Shown here: positions 41,247 to 50,595 of the stretch, piece after piece | Layout: each line of letters starts with the position of its first letter | Numbering within the stretch: position 1 is the stretch's first letter | Assembly (NCBI GenBank): GCA_003389215.1 | Contig: QQVP01000119.1 | Location: forward strand, 1-64,000 | Length of the DNA: 64,000 nucleotides | Source of the DNA: Planctomycetota bacterium | Lineage (GTDB): Bacteria; Planctomycetota; Planctomycetia; Pirellulales; UBA7805 | Reading direction: 5' to 3' | Notes under the pieces: model-generated | Seen by the model: the letters and a program-made list of their open reading frames with translations, nothing else | Database searches by the model: none | What the model was told of the DNA's origin: nothing | Position numbers and translations under genes: made by a program

Positions 41247-43931
41247 CTACTCCTGGAGAAACGCCGTTCCGGCGCCCCACTTGTCCGTGTCGTCGTCGTA
41301 CTTGAAGTCGAACTGGGACTGAATCTGGCGATCGTTGGCATCGACGATCTGTGCATCGGTCGCCATCTTCAGCTTGCCGCCGGTGATCTCGGCGAAGAAC
41401 GTCGCCAGCGTGGCGATGTTGTTTCCGTCGCCGGCCAGATTACGTGAGTCGATGATCTTCGTCGTCGCGATGTCGATCCGTGTTGGTTCGACGACCTGGT
41501 AGAAGCCGACGTTGTCAAAGGCCGGTGTTTCAGGCCCTGGCAGCCGCTCGTCGAACAGGACGGCCGCACCGATCGCGGGAGCGCCAGGGTTTTGGTCACC
41601 GGTGTCCGAGGGGTTGATGGCGCCACGATCGCTGTTGCGTCGTTTGGCTGCCTCGAAACCGAACGGGTCGGAATTACCGTCGTAGTTGACGCGGACGCCG
41701 CGCCGAGCATCGTTGCGCGCGGGCAGTACGCCGCTGGCATTGCGGCCGATTCCAGTGCCGCCATCAAATCCCTCATTCACTTCCGGCTGGGTGGGAAAGA
41801 CGAGCGTCTGATCTACGTCGGCCGGAAAACCGAAAACGTAAGGCTCCATTGTCCCAGCCTTGACCGGCGTCCAGCACTCGAAGTCCAATTGCCGCGTGCC
41901 GGAGTTGTAATCCGCCTTTTCGACGACCGACAGCACGTCGGCATTCGCAACCAGTGGCGAATTGAAGTCGAGCGTCACAGCGTCAAACGTCTCCAGGTTC
42001 AGCTTGTTCAGAGGCGTGCTGAACCGCACCTTTTTCCACGTATTGGCCATCCGGATCAGCCAGTACGTGGCGCTCTTGATGACCAGGTCGACGTTGTTGT
42101 AGATGTAGAAGTTGAATTCACGCTCCTTCGTCCCGTACTTCTTCACGTTGTGCCGCAGGATCACCTTGTTGTCTCTTTCCTGCGCACCGGTAGCCCGCCA
42201 ACGGGCGACGAACTTGGTGACCAAGTCCTCGGTGCCCGTGTGGAAGATCTCCAGCGAACCGACATTCACGTCGGACTCGGTGATCGTGTCCGCGGATGCC
42301 GGCTCAGCCGGAAGGTATCGCAGGAAGAACGTATCGTTCTTGAGGATGATCGCACAGCGCGCTTGAAACGCGATCTCGTTGAGCGCTTGGAGAATCTGCT
42401 TGCGGTCGGTCAAGGCGAAATGACTTGGGTAGTTGGCCAGCCGTGATCGCACTGCATTGAACGAGGTCGAGTCGATATTGAAGTCGGTGTTTTGCTGGAT
42501 CAGGTACTCCATGATGTCCACGGTATTCGGGCCGACCGACCCCTGGAACGTGACGAAGATCTGATCGTCCCAGTTCAAATCCGTACGTTTGGAAAGGGCG
42601 TCGCTCAGTTCCACGATCGTGGCAGTGATCGCCCCGTACGATTGCGTCTTGACCGTGTACAGATCTTCGGGCACGTCGATCAAGAAGCGACGGCCGTTGT
42701 TCTGAATGAACGCCTTCACGCCCTGGACCGTTCCAGGCGTGATGCTGACGACGAACTGCTGCCGCTCCGCGCTGGCGACCTTGACCTGCGCGCCCGCCTC
42801 GGCGAAAAAGTACCCCGCCGTGTCGCCAATGACGTTCCCGTTGGGAATGAAACGACTGAACCCGAACGGGCCGCCCGCAAAGAGTTGGCCGTCCGCCACG
42901 GGCGTTACCAGCGGTTCACCCTTCCTGGGATGTTCGACCGAGTGAACGACAAATTCGTCAGTTACGCCACTGAACGCGCCGGTGAACTTGGCGCCGTTGA
43001 TGTCGAGCGTAATCGTTCCACGAGGAAAGGATTCGCCACCAAAGACGCGAAAGCTGTCGAACAACGGTGTTACCGTGATCGCGCTGAAGCCGTTGGATGC
43101 GAAAAACGGAGCCGCGATCGTTTTGCCTTGCTCGACGATCGACAACAGCGTATCGGTGCGGCTGTCTTCAAATCGCTGCTTGTTCGCAAGAAATCCTTCA
43201 AGTTGCTTCTGCAACTCCTCGTCGCCGGAGTTGGACGCCTGGCTGACGCTGCTAAACCCGTTGGCGCTCAGCCAGTCGGAAATCTGCTGGTCAATGAAGG
43301 AAATAATGCGATCGAGGGCAAACATGCGAAACGGCAACAGGAAGTCGATGATGCCCACCCCAGTCGCCAGCGTACCGACGTGGGGCTCATTCAGAGGAAC
43401 GCCTTCCACGTGAACGGCCGTTCCGAAGACCATCGGCCAGGGCCGGCCGATCAGGTCTTCGGGGATGCCGTCGAACTGGCCTTCCTCCGGTGAGAAACCG
43501 ATCTCGGCATCTTCGATCTGCGAAAGAATGTCGAAACTGACCGTGCGATCCCCTTCGCTCCACGTCACTGGTGAACTGATCTTGCCTCGAAACAGCAGGA
43601 AGCGATCTGACAACGCGAGGCCGTCGAAGTATTGGTAGACGCGCACGTCCCGCTGGTGAACGTCGTGGCTGTCGAGGATCGCTTTGATCGTCCCATCCGT
43701 GTCATCCAGCGTGACGCTCAACTGCTGCGAATCGTTGTTTCCCGACACATTGACAACGTTATCGAGCGTGCCGACCTCAAGAATCTTTCCAGGGATCGTA
43801 CCGACGCTTCGATCGGCATACGGCAAAGGCGCGTCGCCGTCGATCCAGTCGACCTCGATGATCGTGATCGGCTCGCTGCCCAGCTTCTCGGCGATCTTGT
43901 TCAGAGCGGGGGCGGAAAGGTTGCGGGCCAT
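41247..43931 (-). CDS. putative tail hub/baseplate protein, 894 aa
   Basis: Large protein near the 3' end of the tail operon, after the fibre genes. N-terminal region: TIIEVDWIDGDAPLPYADRS and LSVTLDDTDGTIKAILD, typical of tail-hub start domains. Long beta-rich middle, and a segment of the hub class (VDIMEYLIQQNTDFNID, ILQALNEIAFQARCAIILKND). The C-terminus carries Gly/Asn-rich linkers. The size and position match central tail-tip proteins (lambda J, TipJ-like) that close the tail tube and bind fibres. The assignment rests on position and these segments, not on a full domain match. Confidence 0.65.
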   Translation of the reverse strand: MARNLSAPALNKIAEKLGSEPITIIEVDWIDGDAPLPYADRSVGTIPGKILEVGTLDNVVNVSGNNDSQQLSVTLDDTDGTIKAILDSHDVHQRDVRVYQYFDGLALSDRFLLFRGKISSPVTWSEGDRTVSFDILSQIEDAEIGFSPEEGQFDGIPEDLIGRPWPMVFGTAVHVEGVPLNEPHVGTLATGVGIIDFLLPFRMFALDRIISFIDQQISDWLSANGFSSVSQASNSGDEELQKQLEGFLANKQRFEDSRTDTLLSIVEQGKTIAAPFFASNGFSAITVTPLFDSFRVFGGESFPRGTITLDINGAKFTGAFSGVTDEFVVHSVEHPRKGEPLVTPVADGQLFAGGPFGFSRFIPNGNVIGDTAGYFFAEAGAQVKVASAERQQFVVSITPGTVQGVKAFIQNNGRRFLIDVPEDLYTVKTQSYGAITATIVELSDALSKRTDLNWDDQIFVTFQGSVGPNTVDIMEYLIQQNTDFNIDSTSFNAVRSRLANYPSHFALTDRKQILQALNEIAFQARCAIILKNDTFFLRYLPAEPASADTITESDVNVGSLEIFHTGTEDLVTKFVARWRATGAQERDNKVILRHNVKKYGTKEREFNFYIYNNVDLVIKSATYWLIRMANTWKKVRFSTPLNKLNLETFDAVTLDFNSPLVANADVLSVVEKADYNSGTRQLDFECWTPVKAGTMEPYVFGFPADVDQTLVFPTQPEVNEGFDGGTGIGRNASGVLPARNDARRGVRVNYDGNSDPFGFEAAKRRNSDRGAINPSDTGDQNPGAPAIGAAVLFDERLPGPETPAFDNVGFYQVVEPTRIDIATTKIIDSRNLAGDGNNIATLATFFAEITGGKLKMATDAQIVDANDRQIQSQFDFKYDDDTDKWGAGTAFLQE

Positions 43932-44320
43932 TACTGCTTCACCCCTTCAAATTCAATCTGAATTGTTTGCATTTCGCCGCCAGGCGAGGCAACCGACCGC
44001 TTGGTCGTACTAAACTCAAACGGATTGTTCACCAGGTTGCCGACCCACACTTGTCCCAGGTGATCCGTCAGGCGAATCTTTGAGGCGTAGTACGACTGGA
44101 TGAATGCGCGGAGTTCAAGCCCCTTCATGCGGCTGATCTCCATCGGCAACGTGATTCGTCGTCGGCTGCCTTTGCTCTTGACGTATGTGTACAGTGTGCC
44201 GTCCATGGCGCGCTGTGTGGAAACATCGTCCGTAGTCGCCTCGCCATCGCCGAACTGAGGATTAGGTAAGACCGAGATGGTTTGGACGGCCGGATACGGT
44301 GCGGCGAGTTCGACGCTCAT
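43931..44320 (-). CDS. small tail-tip protein, 129 aa
   Basis: A 129-residue protein coupled by ATGA to the fibre gene upstream, and by one base to the hub gene downstream. Its end block RAFIQSYYASKIRLTDHLGQ then VWVGNL resembles the C-terminal block of the 994-aa fibre (AFIQASLGKEVGLRDWENRT then WKGV), so the two share a small domain, probably by duplication. Located between hub and fibre, it is likely a distal-tail or connector protein. Confidence 0.6.
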   Translation of the reverse strand: MSVELAAPYPAVQTISVLPNPQFGDGEATTDDVSTQRAMDGTLYTYVKSKGSRRRITLPMEISRMKGLELRAFIQSYYASKIRLTDHLGQVWVGNLVNNPFEFSTTKRSVASPGGEMQTIQIEFEGVKQ

Positions 44321-47301
44321 GCCAACGCTCCCTCGATATCAAGGGCCGTGCTGATCTTCTTCTTGCCGTCGCGGATGATCGGCTCTTGCGTTGAGAGGAT
44401 GACGCCTTTCCAAGTTCGGTTTTCCCAGTCCCGCAATCCGACTTCCTTACCGAGCGACGCTTGAATAAACGCCAGCAAGGCTTGCGCGTCATCCTCGGTT
44501 AGGCCGGCGAACTCAAGCTGCAACTGCTGAATCTTGGGCCACTGCGGGTCAGCAAAGATGACCAGCGTGCCGCCTCGCGTCTCGCGATTGATGCGCTGAA
44601 AGCTGAGGCGATCGCGATTGTTGAATTCCGGACCACGCAATGTGACGAACGTCGTCGGCGAGTCGAAGGGGAAGTACAACTCGATGCCGTCCACTTTTTG
44701 CAGCGTGGGCGCTGTCGTGGACGGCGGCGGAGGAGCGTTGGGGTCGTCCGTCGATCCGACAAACGGCGTGTAATCCTTCTCCGTCGTGTCCTTCACGAAC
44801 ACGACGGTCACGGTTTGGAACAGACTCAGGGGCGTGACGGCCGCTTCGTCTTGCTCAATCGTCAGCGACGCCTGTTGCTCCAAATTGAGGACGGTGGCGA
44901 CGGCCTTGCCCAACGCCGCAGTTGCCGACTGGCTGAATTCCAAAAAGCTTTCGGCATCGCCGACTCGCGAAACGTCGGCCTCATCGCTGAGCGACAGTGT
45001 GCTTGTCGCGTTTGCGTCGGTGCCATCGGCGCGGACGTGGCCAGGGGATGCTGCCTGCGCAAACGACAGGAACTGCTCGATGGCATCGGGGTTGCTGAAG
45101 ACAAACGCTTCAGCTTGGTCGAAAATTCCGTGGTCAACCTCGACTTCGTCGAACGACAGCGGGTCGATGGTCAGTTCGGTGAAAAAGATCGGGTTTTCGG
45201 CCGCTCGACTATAAACTCGGCTAACCGTTGCCGTTTGTGATAGCGCCAACGAGTCATCGGCCGTTGCGCCTTTGATGTTGGATGTGACGGAATCGACGAG
45301 AAACAGAAAGCTTAAAGCCGATACCTGGATCGTCGGACTGAAGCCGTCGGCTTCGTCCTCCAAGTCATCCAATTCATTTTCGGCGAACAGGTCGCGGACC
45401 AAACCACCGATCGCAACGGCGCTCAGGGGCAGTGTGCTACTGGCGGCCACACTCAACGACTGTGCCGTCGCGGCGGAATCGTCGATGACGAGATTGCTGC
45501 TAGCCGTAGCACTACGTGCGGCAACACCCGTTGCCTGTTGGGACAGGAGTATCGTCGATTCAGATTCTCGAACGATCTCGGCAGCGGATTGATCGCTGAT
45601 GGACAGGACGCTGGTGGCGTCGACGTCGAACGCCGTATCGACTACTGCCGAGTCCGAGACGGCGATCGCGTTCGACGCCGAGCGACCAAACGCCGCCGTC
45701 ACATTCGCATTGCCTCCCAACCCGACCGTACTTTGGGCCACCGCCGTATGAACAACGATTCCAATCGCCTGCTGCGACAAGACGACGACGGTGCTTACGC
45801 TCCGGACCACGTCGCCGATGGTTTCGTCGGTCAACGAGAGACTGCTGCCGGTGCTGCGCACGAACGTTGCGTTTACGGCGGCCGTGTCCGATAGCGCCAG
45901 AGAGTCTGTGGCGGACCGCTCAGCAACTTGGATCGCCTCAGCTACTTGGATCGGAAAGATGGTAGTCGATGCGGAAGCCGCCCGCACGGCCGCCGCGCTG
46001 GCCTGCTGTGCTAGTCCGATCGCCGAAGCTGCGATGCGAATCAGCTCGCCGTCCGCCTGATCCGCGAATGAAAGCGAATTACCGGCGCTCAACGTGCGAA
46101 CCGCGCTGACAGCCGCGCCACCACTTAAAGGCAAAGCATCTGAGGCCGTTCGCCCGACCGTCTTTGCGTTCTGGGCGTCGTCCAGCAGCGAAAGGGCGTC
46201 AGATGCCGGCCGAACGAGGGTGACGTTGAGTGACGCAGTTTGGGCAGCAGAAACGGAGTTGTCGGCAACGACGCTGATCGAAGGATCGGCGAAACCGAGA
46301 ACTTCGACGCCTTGCCGAGTGACTTCCAATCCTCCCGCCAGACCGCCTAACACCTCGACGCCCTGACGTGTGACTTCCAGGCCGGATGCCACGCCGCCCA
46401 AGACTTCGACGCCTTGTCGGGTGACTTCCAGACCAGGCTCCACCGCGCCCAATACCTCGATGGCCTGCCGTGTGACTTCGAGTCCGTCCACGGGAAATGG
46501 ATCGGAGGCCATCACTTCGACGGCCTGCCGCGTGACCCGTAAGAGATTTTGCGGCAGCGGGTCCGCCGCCATCACCTCGACAGCCTGGCGAGTGACTCGG
46601 AGCTTGTTTTCGGGCGGCGGATCAGCGGCCATTACTTCGACCGCTTGCCGTGTGACGCGCAAGCGATTCGGCACGTTCTGTCCGAGAACCTCGACGCCCT
46701 GACGTGTCATGCGGATCAGGGCTTGCGGCGGATTAGGATCGAAGTCCACCTCAAGGCGCGGAGCATTGGACCCGATGCCGCCGGTGGTGTTATCGTAGGA
46801 GCGTGGACTGAGACGCGCATCTTCATCGACCGTATTGTCGTTGAAGATGAAGATCATCAACCCGTTGCCGGAAGTCCATCCAGCCCGATTGACGATCTCT
46901 TGGACTACGGCCGAAATATCAACCGAGTCGAATTCCTCGCCGGCCGACGGGTTGTTCGCGCCATCCCACTGGATCGTCGCCGCCGTGGTCGTTGACCAGG
47001 CAGAATCGGTAAACGTGGACGGATTTGCCGTTGCATCGTCCGCTGCGTGGCCTTCAATCCGCAGCTCAAAGTCGCTGCCGAAGAGGGTTCCGCTTTCGTG
47101 CCCCGTGAAGACGAGCTTCGCCGCGTTGATCGTCGCCCCTTGCGGGATGCCAACGCCTTGAAAACGTAGATAGGCATCGCGATGGAACGTGTCCGCGCGA
47201 GCGCCGAAAGACACGAAATTGGTCGTGCTGTTTAGCGCAGAAGGCGCTTCGCGGTATCCGTCGTCCGTGACCTGCGTGATGCGTGCGACCAGCTTGGGCA
47301 T
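44317..47301 (-). CDS. giant repeat-rich tail fibre, 994 aa
   Basis: Modular protein. Residues 1-190 form a DNRLRE-like beta-sandwich often found on cell-surface and adhesive proteins (YLRFQGVGIPQGATINAAKL, SVDISAVVQEIVNRAGW). Residues 197-340 hold eight copies of a 17-20-residue unit with core VTRQ(A/G)VEV(L/M). Residues 340-800 hold about 20 degenerate units of the type SxLSLSDxAxVxxxxxR, likely a fibrous beta-structure. The C-terminal 150 residues are a tail-attachment domain (VDGIELYFPFDSPTT). It is a receptor-binding or adhesive fibre. Confidence 0.78.
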   Translation of the reverse strand: MPKLVARITQVTDDGYREAPSALNSTTNFVSFGARADTFHRDAYLRFQGVGIPQGATINAAKLVFTGHESGTLFGSDFELRIEGHAADDATANPSTFTDSAWSTTTAATIQWDGANNPSAGEEFDSVDISAVVQEIVNRAGWTSGNGLMIFIFNDNTVDEDARLSPRSYDNTTGGIGSNAPRLEVDFDPNPPQALIRMTRQGVEVLGQNVPNRLRVTRQAVEVMAADPPPENKLRVTRQAVEVMAADPLPQNLLRVTRQAVEVMASDPFPVDGLEVTRQAIEVLGAVEPGLEVTRQGVEVLGGVASGLEVTRQGVEVLGGLAGGLEVTRQGVEVLGFADPSISVVADNSVSAAQTASLNVTLVRPASDALSLLDDAQNAKTVGRTASDALPLSGGAAVSAVRTLSAGNSLSFADQADGELIRIAASAIGLAQQASAAAVRAASASTTIFPIQVAEAIQVAERSATDSLALSDTAAVNATFVRSTGSSLSLTDETIGDVVRSVSTVVVLSQQAIGIVVHTAVAQSTVGLGGNANVTAAFGRSASNAIAVSDSAVVDTAFDVDATSVLSISDQSAAEIVRESESTILLSQQATGVAARSATASSNLVIDDSAATAQSLSVAASSTLPLSAVAIGGLVRDLFAENELDDLEDEADGFSPTIQVSALSFLFLVDSVTSNIKGATADDSLALSQTATVSRVYSRAAENPIFFTELTIDPLSFDEVEVDHGIFDQAEAFVFSNPDAIEQFLSFAQAASPGHVRADGTDANATSTLSLSDEADVSRVGDAESFLEFSQSATAALGKAVATVLNLEQQASLTIEQDEAAVTPLSLFQTVTVVFVKDTTEKDYTPFVGSTDDPNAPPPPSTTAPTLQKVDGIELYFPFDSPTTFVTLRGPEFNNRDRLSFQRINRETRGGTLVIFADPQWPKIQQLQLEFAGLTEDDAQALLAFIQASLGKEVGLRDWENRTWKGVILSTQEPIIRDGKKKISTALDIEGALA
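46290..46712 (-). repeat. eight VTRQ-type repeats within the fibre gene
   Basis: Tandem coding repeats of 51-60 bases encoding the core TRQxVEV. The DNA itself is similar between copies, so slippage or recombination could change their number. The later copies are 51 bases, the earlier ones 60. Confidence 0.75.
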
Positions 47302-47304
47302 TGC

Positions 47305-48381
47305 CTAATTCTCGTTCTTCACGCCAAACTGCGCAGAATTGACGGATGCGATCGTCCAAGGCGTGGCTGTGTCTGGGTCCTGCTCGTGGACCGACGGGTA
47401 GGTCGTGCTGGACTCCGAATCCGCTTCGAGAAACGTTGATTCCTCTTCGGTTGTGCCGGACTTGACCAGATTCTTCGTGTCAATGACGACGTTCGGCTCC
47501 TGCACACGCGAGATCGTGTTGACCTGAACACCGAAGATGCTGCCATTGATGAGCACGAGGTCTTCGTATTGGTAGAGGTCTTTCTCGTTGGCTGCGTCCG
47601 ACTCGACGTAGTCGGAGCTACTGAACGCCGGCTCGTCCACCAGCGCGTAATGGTCACTGCCGCTGCTGGGGGTCCAGTCCGTAAGATCGCCGTCTGCGCT
47701 GGGGAAGATGCCCTCGACGACAGTGTCCAGGCCAAGGAAGTCGTTGTTGCTGGCACCCGTATTGTCGAGAACGTAGATGTCGTCGATCGCGCCGAGGCCG
47801 GTGAATCCCTGTTTATTCTGCCAGCGGATGATGGTCGGTGACGAGCCAGGCAAGCCGAGCAGCGTGTCGACGCCCGTGGCGCTTAGAACGGTGACTCCAT
47901 TGACCCGCAGTTCGTACTCGCCGACGGTTTGCGAGAATCTGCACCGCAGTTCGATGTAGTACCACGCGCCCGCGACAAGCATTCCCTCGGCAGCCGTCGC
48001 TTCGGTGTCGTTGAACTTGATCTTGCCGTTGAGGGCGACGCCCAGACCATTGACCTGACCGTTGGCATCATGAAACGTAAGGAAGTCGAACGCGCTCGAA
48101 CCGATGTCGGCGAATTTGACGGCCAGCCCCGTGATAATCGTGTCGTCGTTGAACGTGCTGCCGAAATCTCGTTCGAACCGTGTGTTGTTATCGGTCGAGA
48201 ACTGCATGGCGAAGCCGCCGCGCCGGCCGGCGACGATAAACGGCTTGTCGCTGCCGCTGGTGCTTGTGCCGGCCGTGACATACTTCGTCGCCAGCCCGAA
48301 GTGCAGATTGGACTTCGAGGTGTTGTTGTTACCGATAACGTCGCCGAACAACTCAAAGCCTTCTATCCATCGCAGTGCCAT
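47305..48381 (-). CDS. ConA/LamG-like tail protein, paralogue A
   Basis: A 358-residue protein from the ATG at 48381 (MALRWIEGFELFGDVIG). A concanavalin-like jellyroll follows (YELRVNGVTVLSATGVDT, GAIDDIYVLDNTGASNNDFLG). The second half has VVEGIFPSADGDLTDWTP and GVQVNTISRVQEP and ends in EQDPDTATPWT and AQFGVKNEN. It shares these blocks with the next two genes. Likely role: glycan-binding tail spike or fibre tip. Confidence 0.78.
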   Translation of the reverse strand: MALRWIEGFELFGDVIGNNNTSKSNLHFGLATKYVTAGTSTSGSDKPFIVAGRRGGFAMQFSTDNNTRFERDFGSTFNDDTIITGLAVKFADIGSSAFDFLTFHDANGQVNGLGVALNGKIKFNDTEATAAEGMLVAGAWYYIELRCRFSQTVGEYELRVNGVTVLSATGVDTLLGLPGSSPTIIRWQNKQGFTGLGAIDDIYVLDNTGASNNDFLGLDTVVEGIFPSADGDLTDWTPSSGSDHYALVDEPAFSSSDYVESDAANEKDLYQYEDLVLINGSIFGVQVNTISRVQEPNVVIDTKNLVKSGTTEEESTFLEADSESSTTYPSVHEQDPDTATPWTIASVNSAQFGVKNEN

Positions 48382-48382
48382 A

Positions 48383-49471
48383 TCAGGTTCCCGCCTTGAT
48401 ACCGAACTGGGCGGCGTCGATTCCCGATTGGGTCCACGCCGCGGCTGTGTCGGGGTCCTGGGTGAGAATCCGGCCAATGGTCTGGTAAGTGTCCGACGCG
48501 ACATTGACCACCGAGCCGTCGTCGGTCGTCGTGCCGCTCTTCACCGGAAACTGAACGTCAAGGTCGCCAGGACTGAGAGTAATCTTCACGTCCGTGTTCA
48601 CCTGGACCGCCAGGATCGGCTCGGCGGTGATGGTCGAGAGATCGGTGTACTGATACAGGTCTTGGGCGTCCTGCGTGTTGGTTTCGACGTACGTGGCGTC
48701 GTCATCGGCAGGGTTGTCGTCCACCATGGCGGAGTTGTCTGTGCCGGACTGGGGAGTCCAGTCGGCCGCATCACCTTCGGCATTCGGAAAGACCGCCTCA
48801 ATGACGACGCGGCCGAGGAAGTCATTGAAGTCGGGGCCGTCCTGATCGCACACGTACATATCGTCGAACTGCTGGCCACTCCGCTGAAACGTGAACTGAA
48901 CGATCTCGGAAACGCCGTCATCGAATCCATCCGTGTCAACGCCGGTTGCGCTCAGCACGATTTGGCCGTCCACACGGATTTCGTAGTCGCCGTTCGGCGC
49001 ATCGGCGACGCGCGTTTTCCATTCGATGAAGTGCCAGGTGTTCAGCGAGAGGACGGGACTGGCCGTTTCCTCAATCAGGTTGGAGAAGAGACCTTCCAGC
49101 CGCAGCGTCCCCGTGCTGGTGACCGTGATTTTCGCATTTCCCGTGTTCCGGCCGATCGTGACTATGGGGTTGCCACTGGTCGGGAACGAGGAGAACTTGA
49201 CTGCAAAGCCAACGACCCATTCGTTGTCAGTCGGCGTGTTCCCGGTGCCCAGCGAAAAGCTGAAGGTTCTAGCGCTGCTGACTGTGCTCTTGAGCGAGAA
49301 GCCGGCACTGCGACCCGCGTCGAGTTCCGTGTCCGCAAGATTGTGGGCGGTCGATGACACGCCTTTCAGATCGCTGTACTTGCGCTGCATGCCGTTTTGC
49401 ACGTCCGTCGCACCGCCGGCACCCACCGTCGTGCCGAACGTCTCGAAACCTTCCATCATCAACAGCGCCAT
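48383..49471 (-). CDS. ConA/LamG-like tail protein, paralogue B
   Basis: A 362-residue paralogue (MALLMMEGFETFGTTVG) that starts right before gene A. It keeps SATGVDT, DDMYVCDQDGPDFNDFLG and LTQDPDTAAAWTQ, but the middle has diverged. Three similar genes in a row imply tandem duplication with divergence at the binding surface, perhaps to widen host range. Confidence 0.75.
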   Translation of the reverse strand: MALLMMEGFETFGTTVGAGGATDVQNGMQRKYSDLKGVSSTAHNLADTELDAGRSAGFSLKSTVSSARTFSFSLGTGNTPTDNEWVVGFAVKFSSFPTSGNPIVTIGRNTGNAKITVTSTGTLRLEGLFSNLIEETASPVLSLNTWHFIEWKTRVADAPNGDYEIRVDGQIVLSATGVDTDGFDDGVSEIVQFTFQRSGQQFDDMYVCDQDGPDFNDFLGRVVIEAVFPNAEGDAADWTPQSGTDNSAMVDDNPADDDATYVETNTQDAQDLYQYTDLSTITAEPILAVQVNTDVKITLSPGDLDVQFPVKSGTTTDDGSVVNVASDTYQTIGRILTQDPDTAAAWTQSGIDAAQFGIKAGT

Positions 49472-49482
49472 CGTGCTTACTC

Positions 49483-50517
49483 CTAGTCCTTCTTGAAACC
49501 GAACTCGGCATTGTCTACACCCGCCGGTGTCCAGGGGGACAACGAATCGGGGTCTTGCTCGAAAACACTCGCCACGGTCGCAAAGTTTACGTCGTCCGTA
49601 ACGGACACAGCGACGTCCTCATTCTCCGTCGTACCGGAACGGGCGACGTTTCGGAGATCCTGATTATTGATCGTGGTCTTGCGCGCGTCCGTGTTGACCT
49701 GGACTCCGAAGATGGCCGATTGACCGCCCGTGAGATTGCCATAGCCGAACGTTTCTTTCGCGTCCTGCGTTGTGGTCGTGAGGCTGTCGGTACCATCCAG
49801 ATCGCTGGGGTTCTCGTCGATTACGGCAAAGTGGTCGGTGCCGGTGCTCGGCGTCCACTGCGACGAGTTGCCATCCGAAGTGGGCAACAGCCCTTCAACA
49901 AACACCGGACCGAGGAAGTCGTTATTCGCGCTCCCGTCGCCGTCACAGATGTAGATGTCGTCCAGAAATTGCCCGTCACGCTGGCAACCAAACTCAATTA
50001 GGCTGGCGGGCGTTCCTGTGTTGACTCCGGTCCCGCTGGCGGACAGCGAACCATCGACGCGAAGTTCCCAGCTACCACTCGATGCGTCGATGACGACCTT
50101 CAGCTCGATGTAGTGCCACACGCCGTCAAAGAAGACAAACGTTTCCCCGCCGGCATCGCCGCTAGAACCGAGCGTTGAAGATGATCGCTTGACAAAGATC
50201 TGTCCTGAAGCGTTTGTCTCCAATTCGAGTGAATTGAAGATTTTCATGATGTCGCCGCTGTTGGCGGTGTTCCCCTTCATGGCAAATCCGACGATCCACG
50301 TCGTCTTTGTCGACGCGAATTGCCTGCGAATGAGCACACCAGAGTTGCCTTGACACTCCAGGCTTTTGCCAAGCACCCGCCCAGGCTGAAGGTAGGCGGC
50401 GGAGCTAAATACCGTGGTAACCCATTTGGCGCTGAGGCCGTTTTCGAGCGCACTCTGGCTGGGAGCGCCCGTCGCAGTGCCGAAAAGCTCAAATCCCTCG
50501 ATCCAGCGTAAGGCCAT
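49483..50517 (-). CDS. ConA/LamG-like tail protein, paralogue C
   Basis: A 344-residue paralogue. The ATG at 50517 has AGGAG at proper spacing; the upstream in-frame ATG at 50526 lies too close to it. Shared blocks: MALRWIEGFELFG, SGTGVNTGTP, DDIYICDGDGSANNDFLG and EQDPDSLSPWTP. It is closer to A than to B in the N-terminus. Confidence 0.75.
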   Translation of the reverse strand: MALRWIEGFELFGTATGAPSQSALENGLSAKWVTTVFSSAAYLQPGRVLGKSLECQGNSGVLIRRQFASTKTTWIVGFAMKGNTANSGDIMKIFNSLELETNASGQIFVKRSSSTLGSSGDAGGETFVFFDGVWHYIELKVVIDASSGSWELRVDGSLSASGTGVNTGTPASLIEFGCQRDGQFLDDIYICDGDGSANNDFLGPVFVEGLLPTSDGNSSQWTPSTGTDHFAVIDENPSDLDGTDSLTTTTQDAKETFGYGNLTGGQSAIFGVQVNTDARKTTINNQDLRNVARSGTTENEDVAVSVTDDVNFATVASVFEQDPDSLSPWTPAGVDNAEFGFKKD

Positions 50518-50595
50518 TTCGTCCATCTCCTGTCGTATCTATGAAAAACCGACCGGGCGCATCGGCGCATCGGTCGGAGTAGCGAGGGAGATCGC

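Noticed and set aside
41592-43493. Plus-strand ORFs opposite the tail hub gene
   Set aside because: Antisense shadows with Arg/Asp/Val-rich text and no start signals.
46290-46712. Regular repeats considered as a CRISPR array
   Set aside because: The repeats are in frame, encode the TRQxVEV unit, and have no unique spacers.
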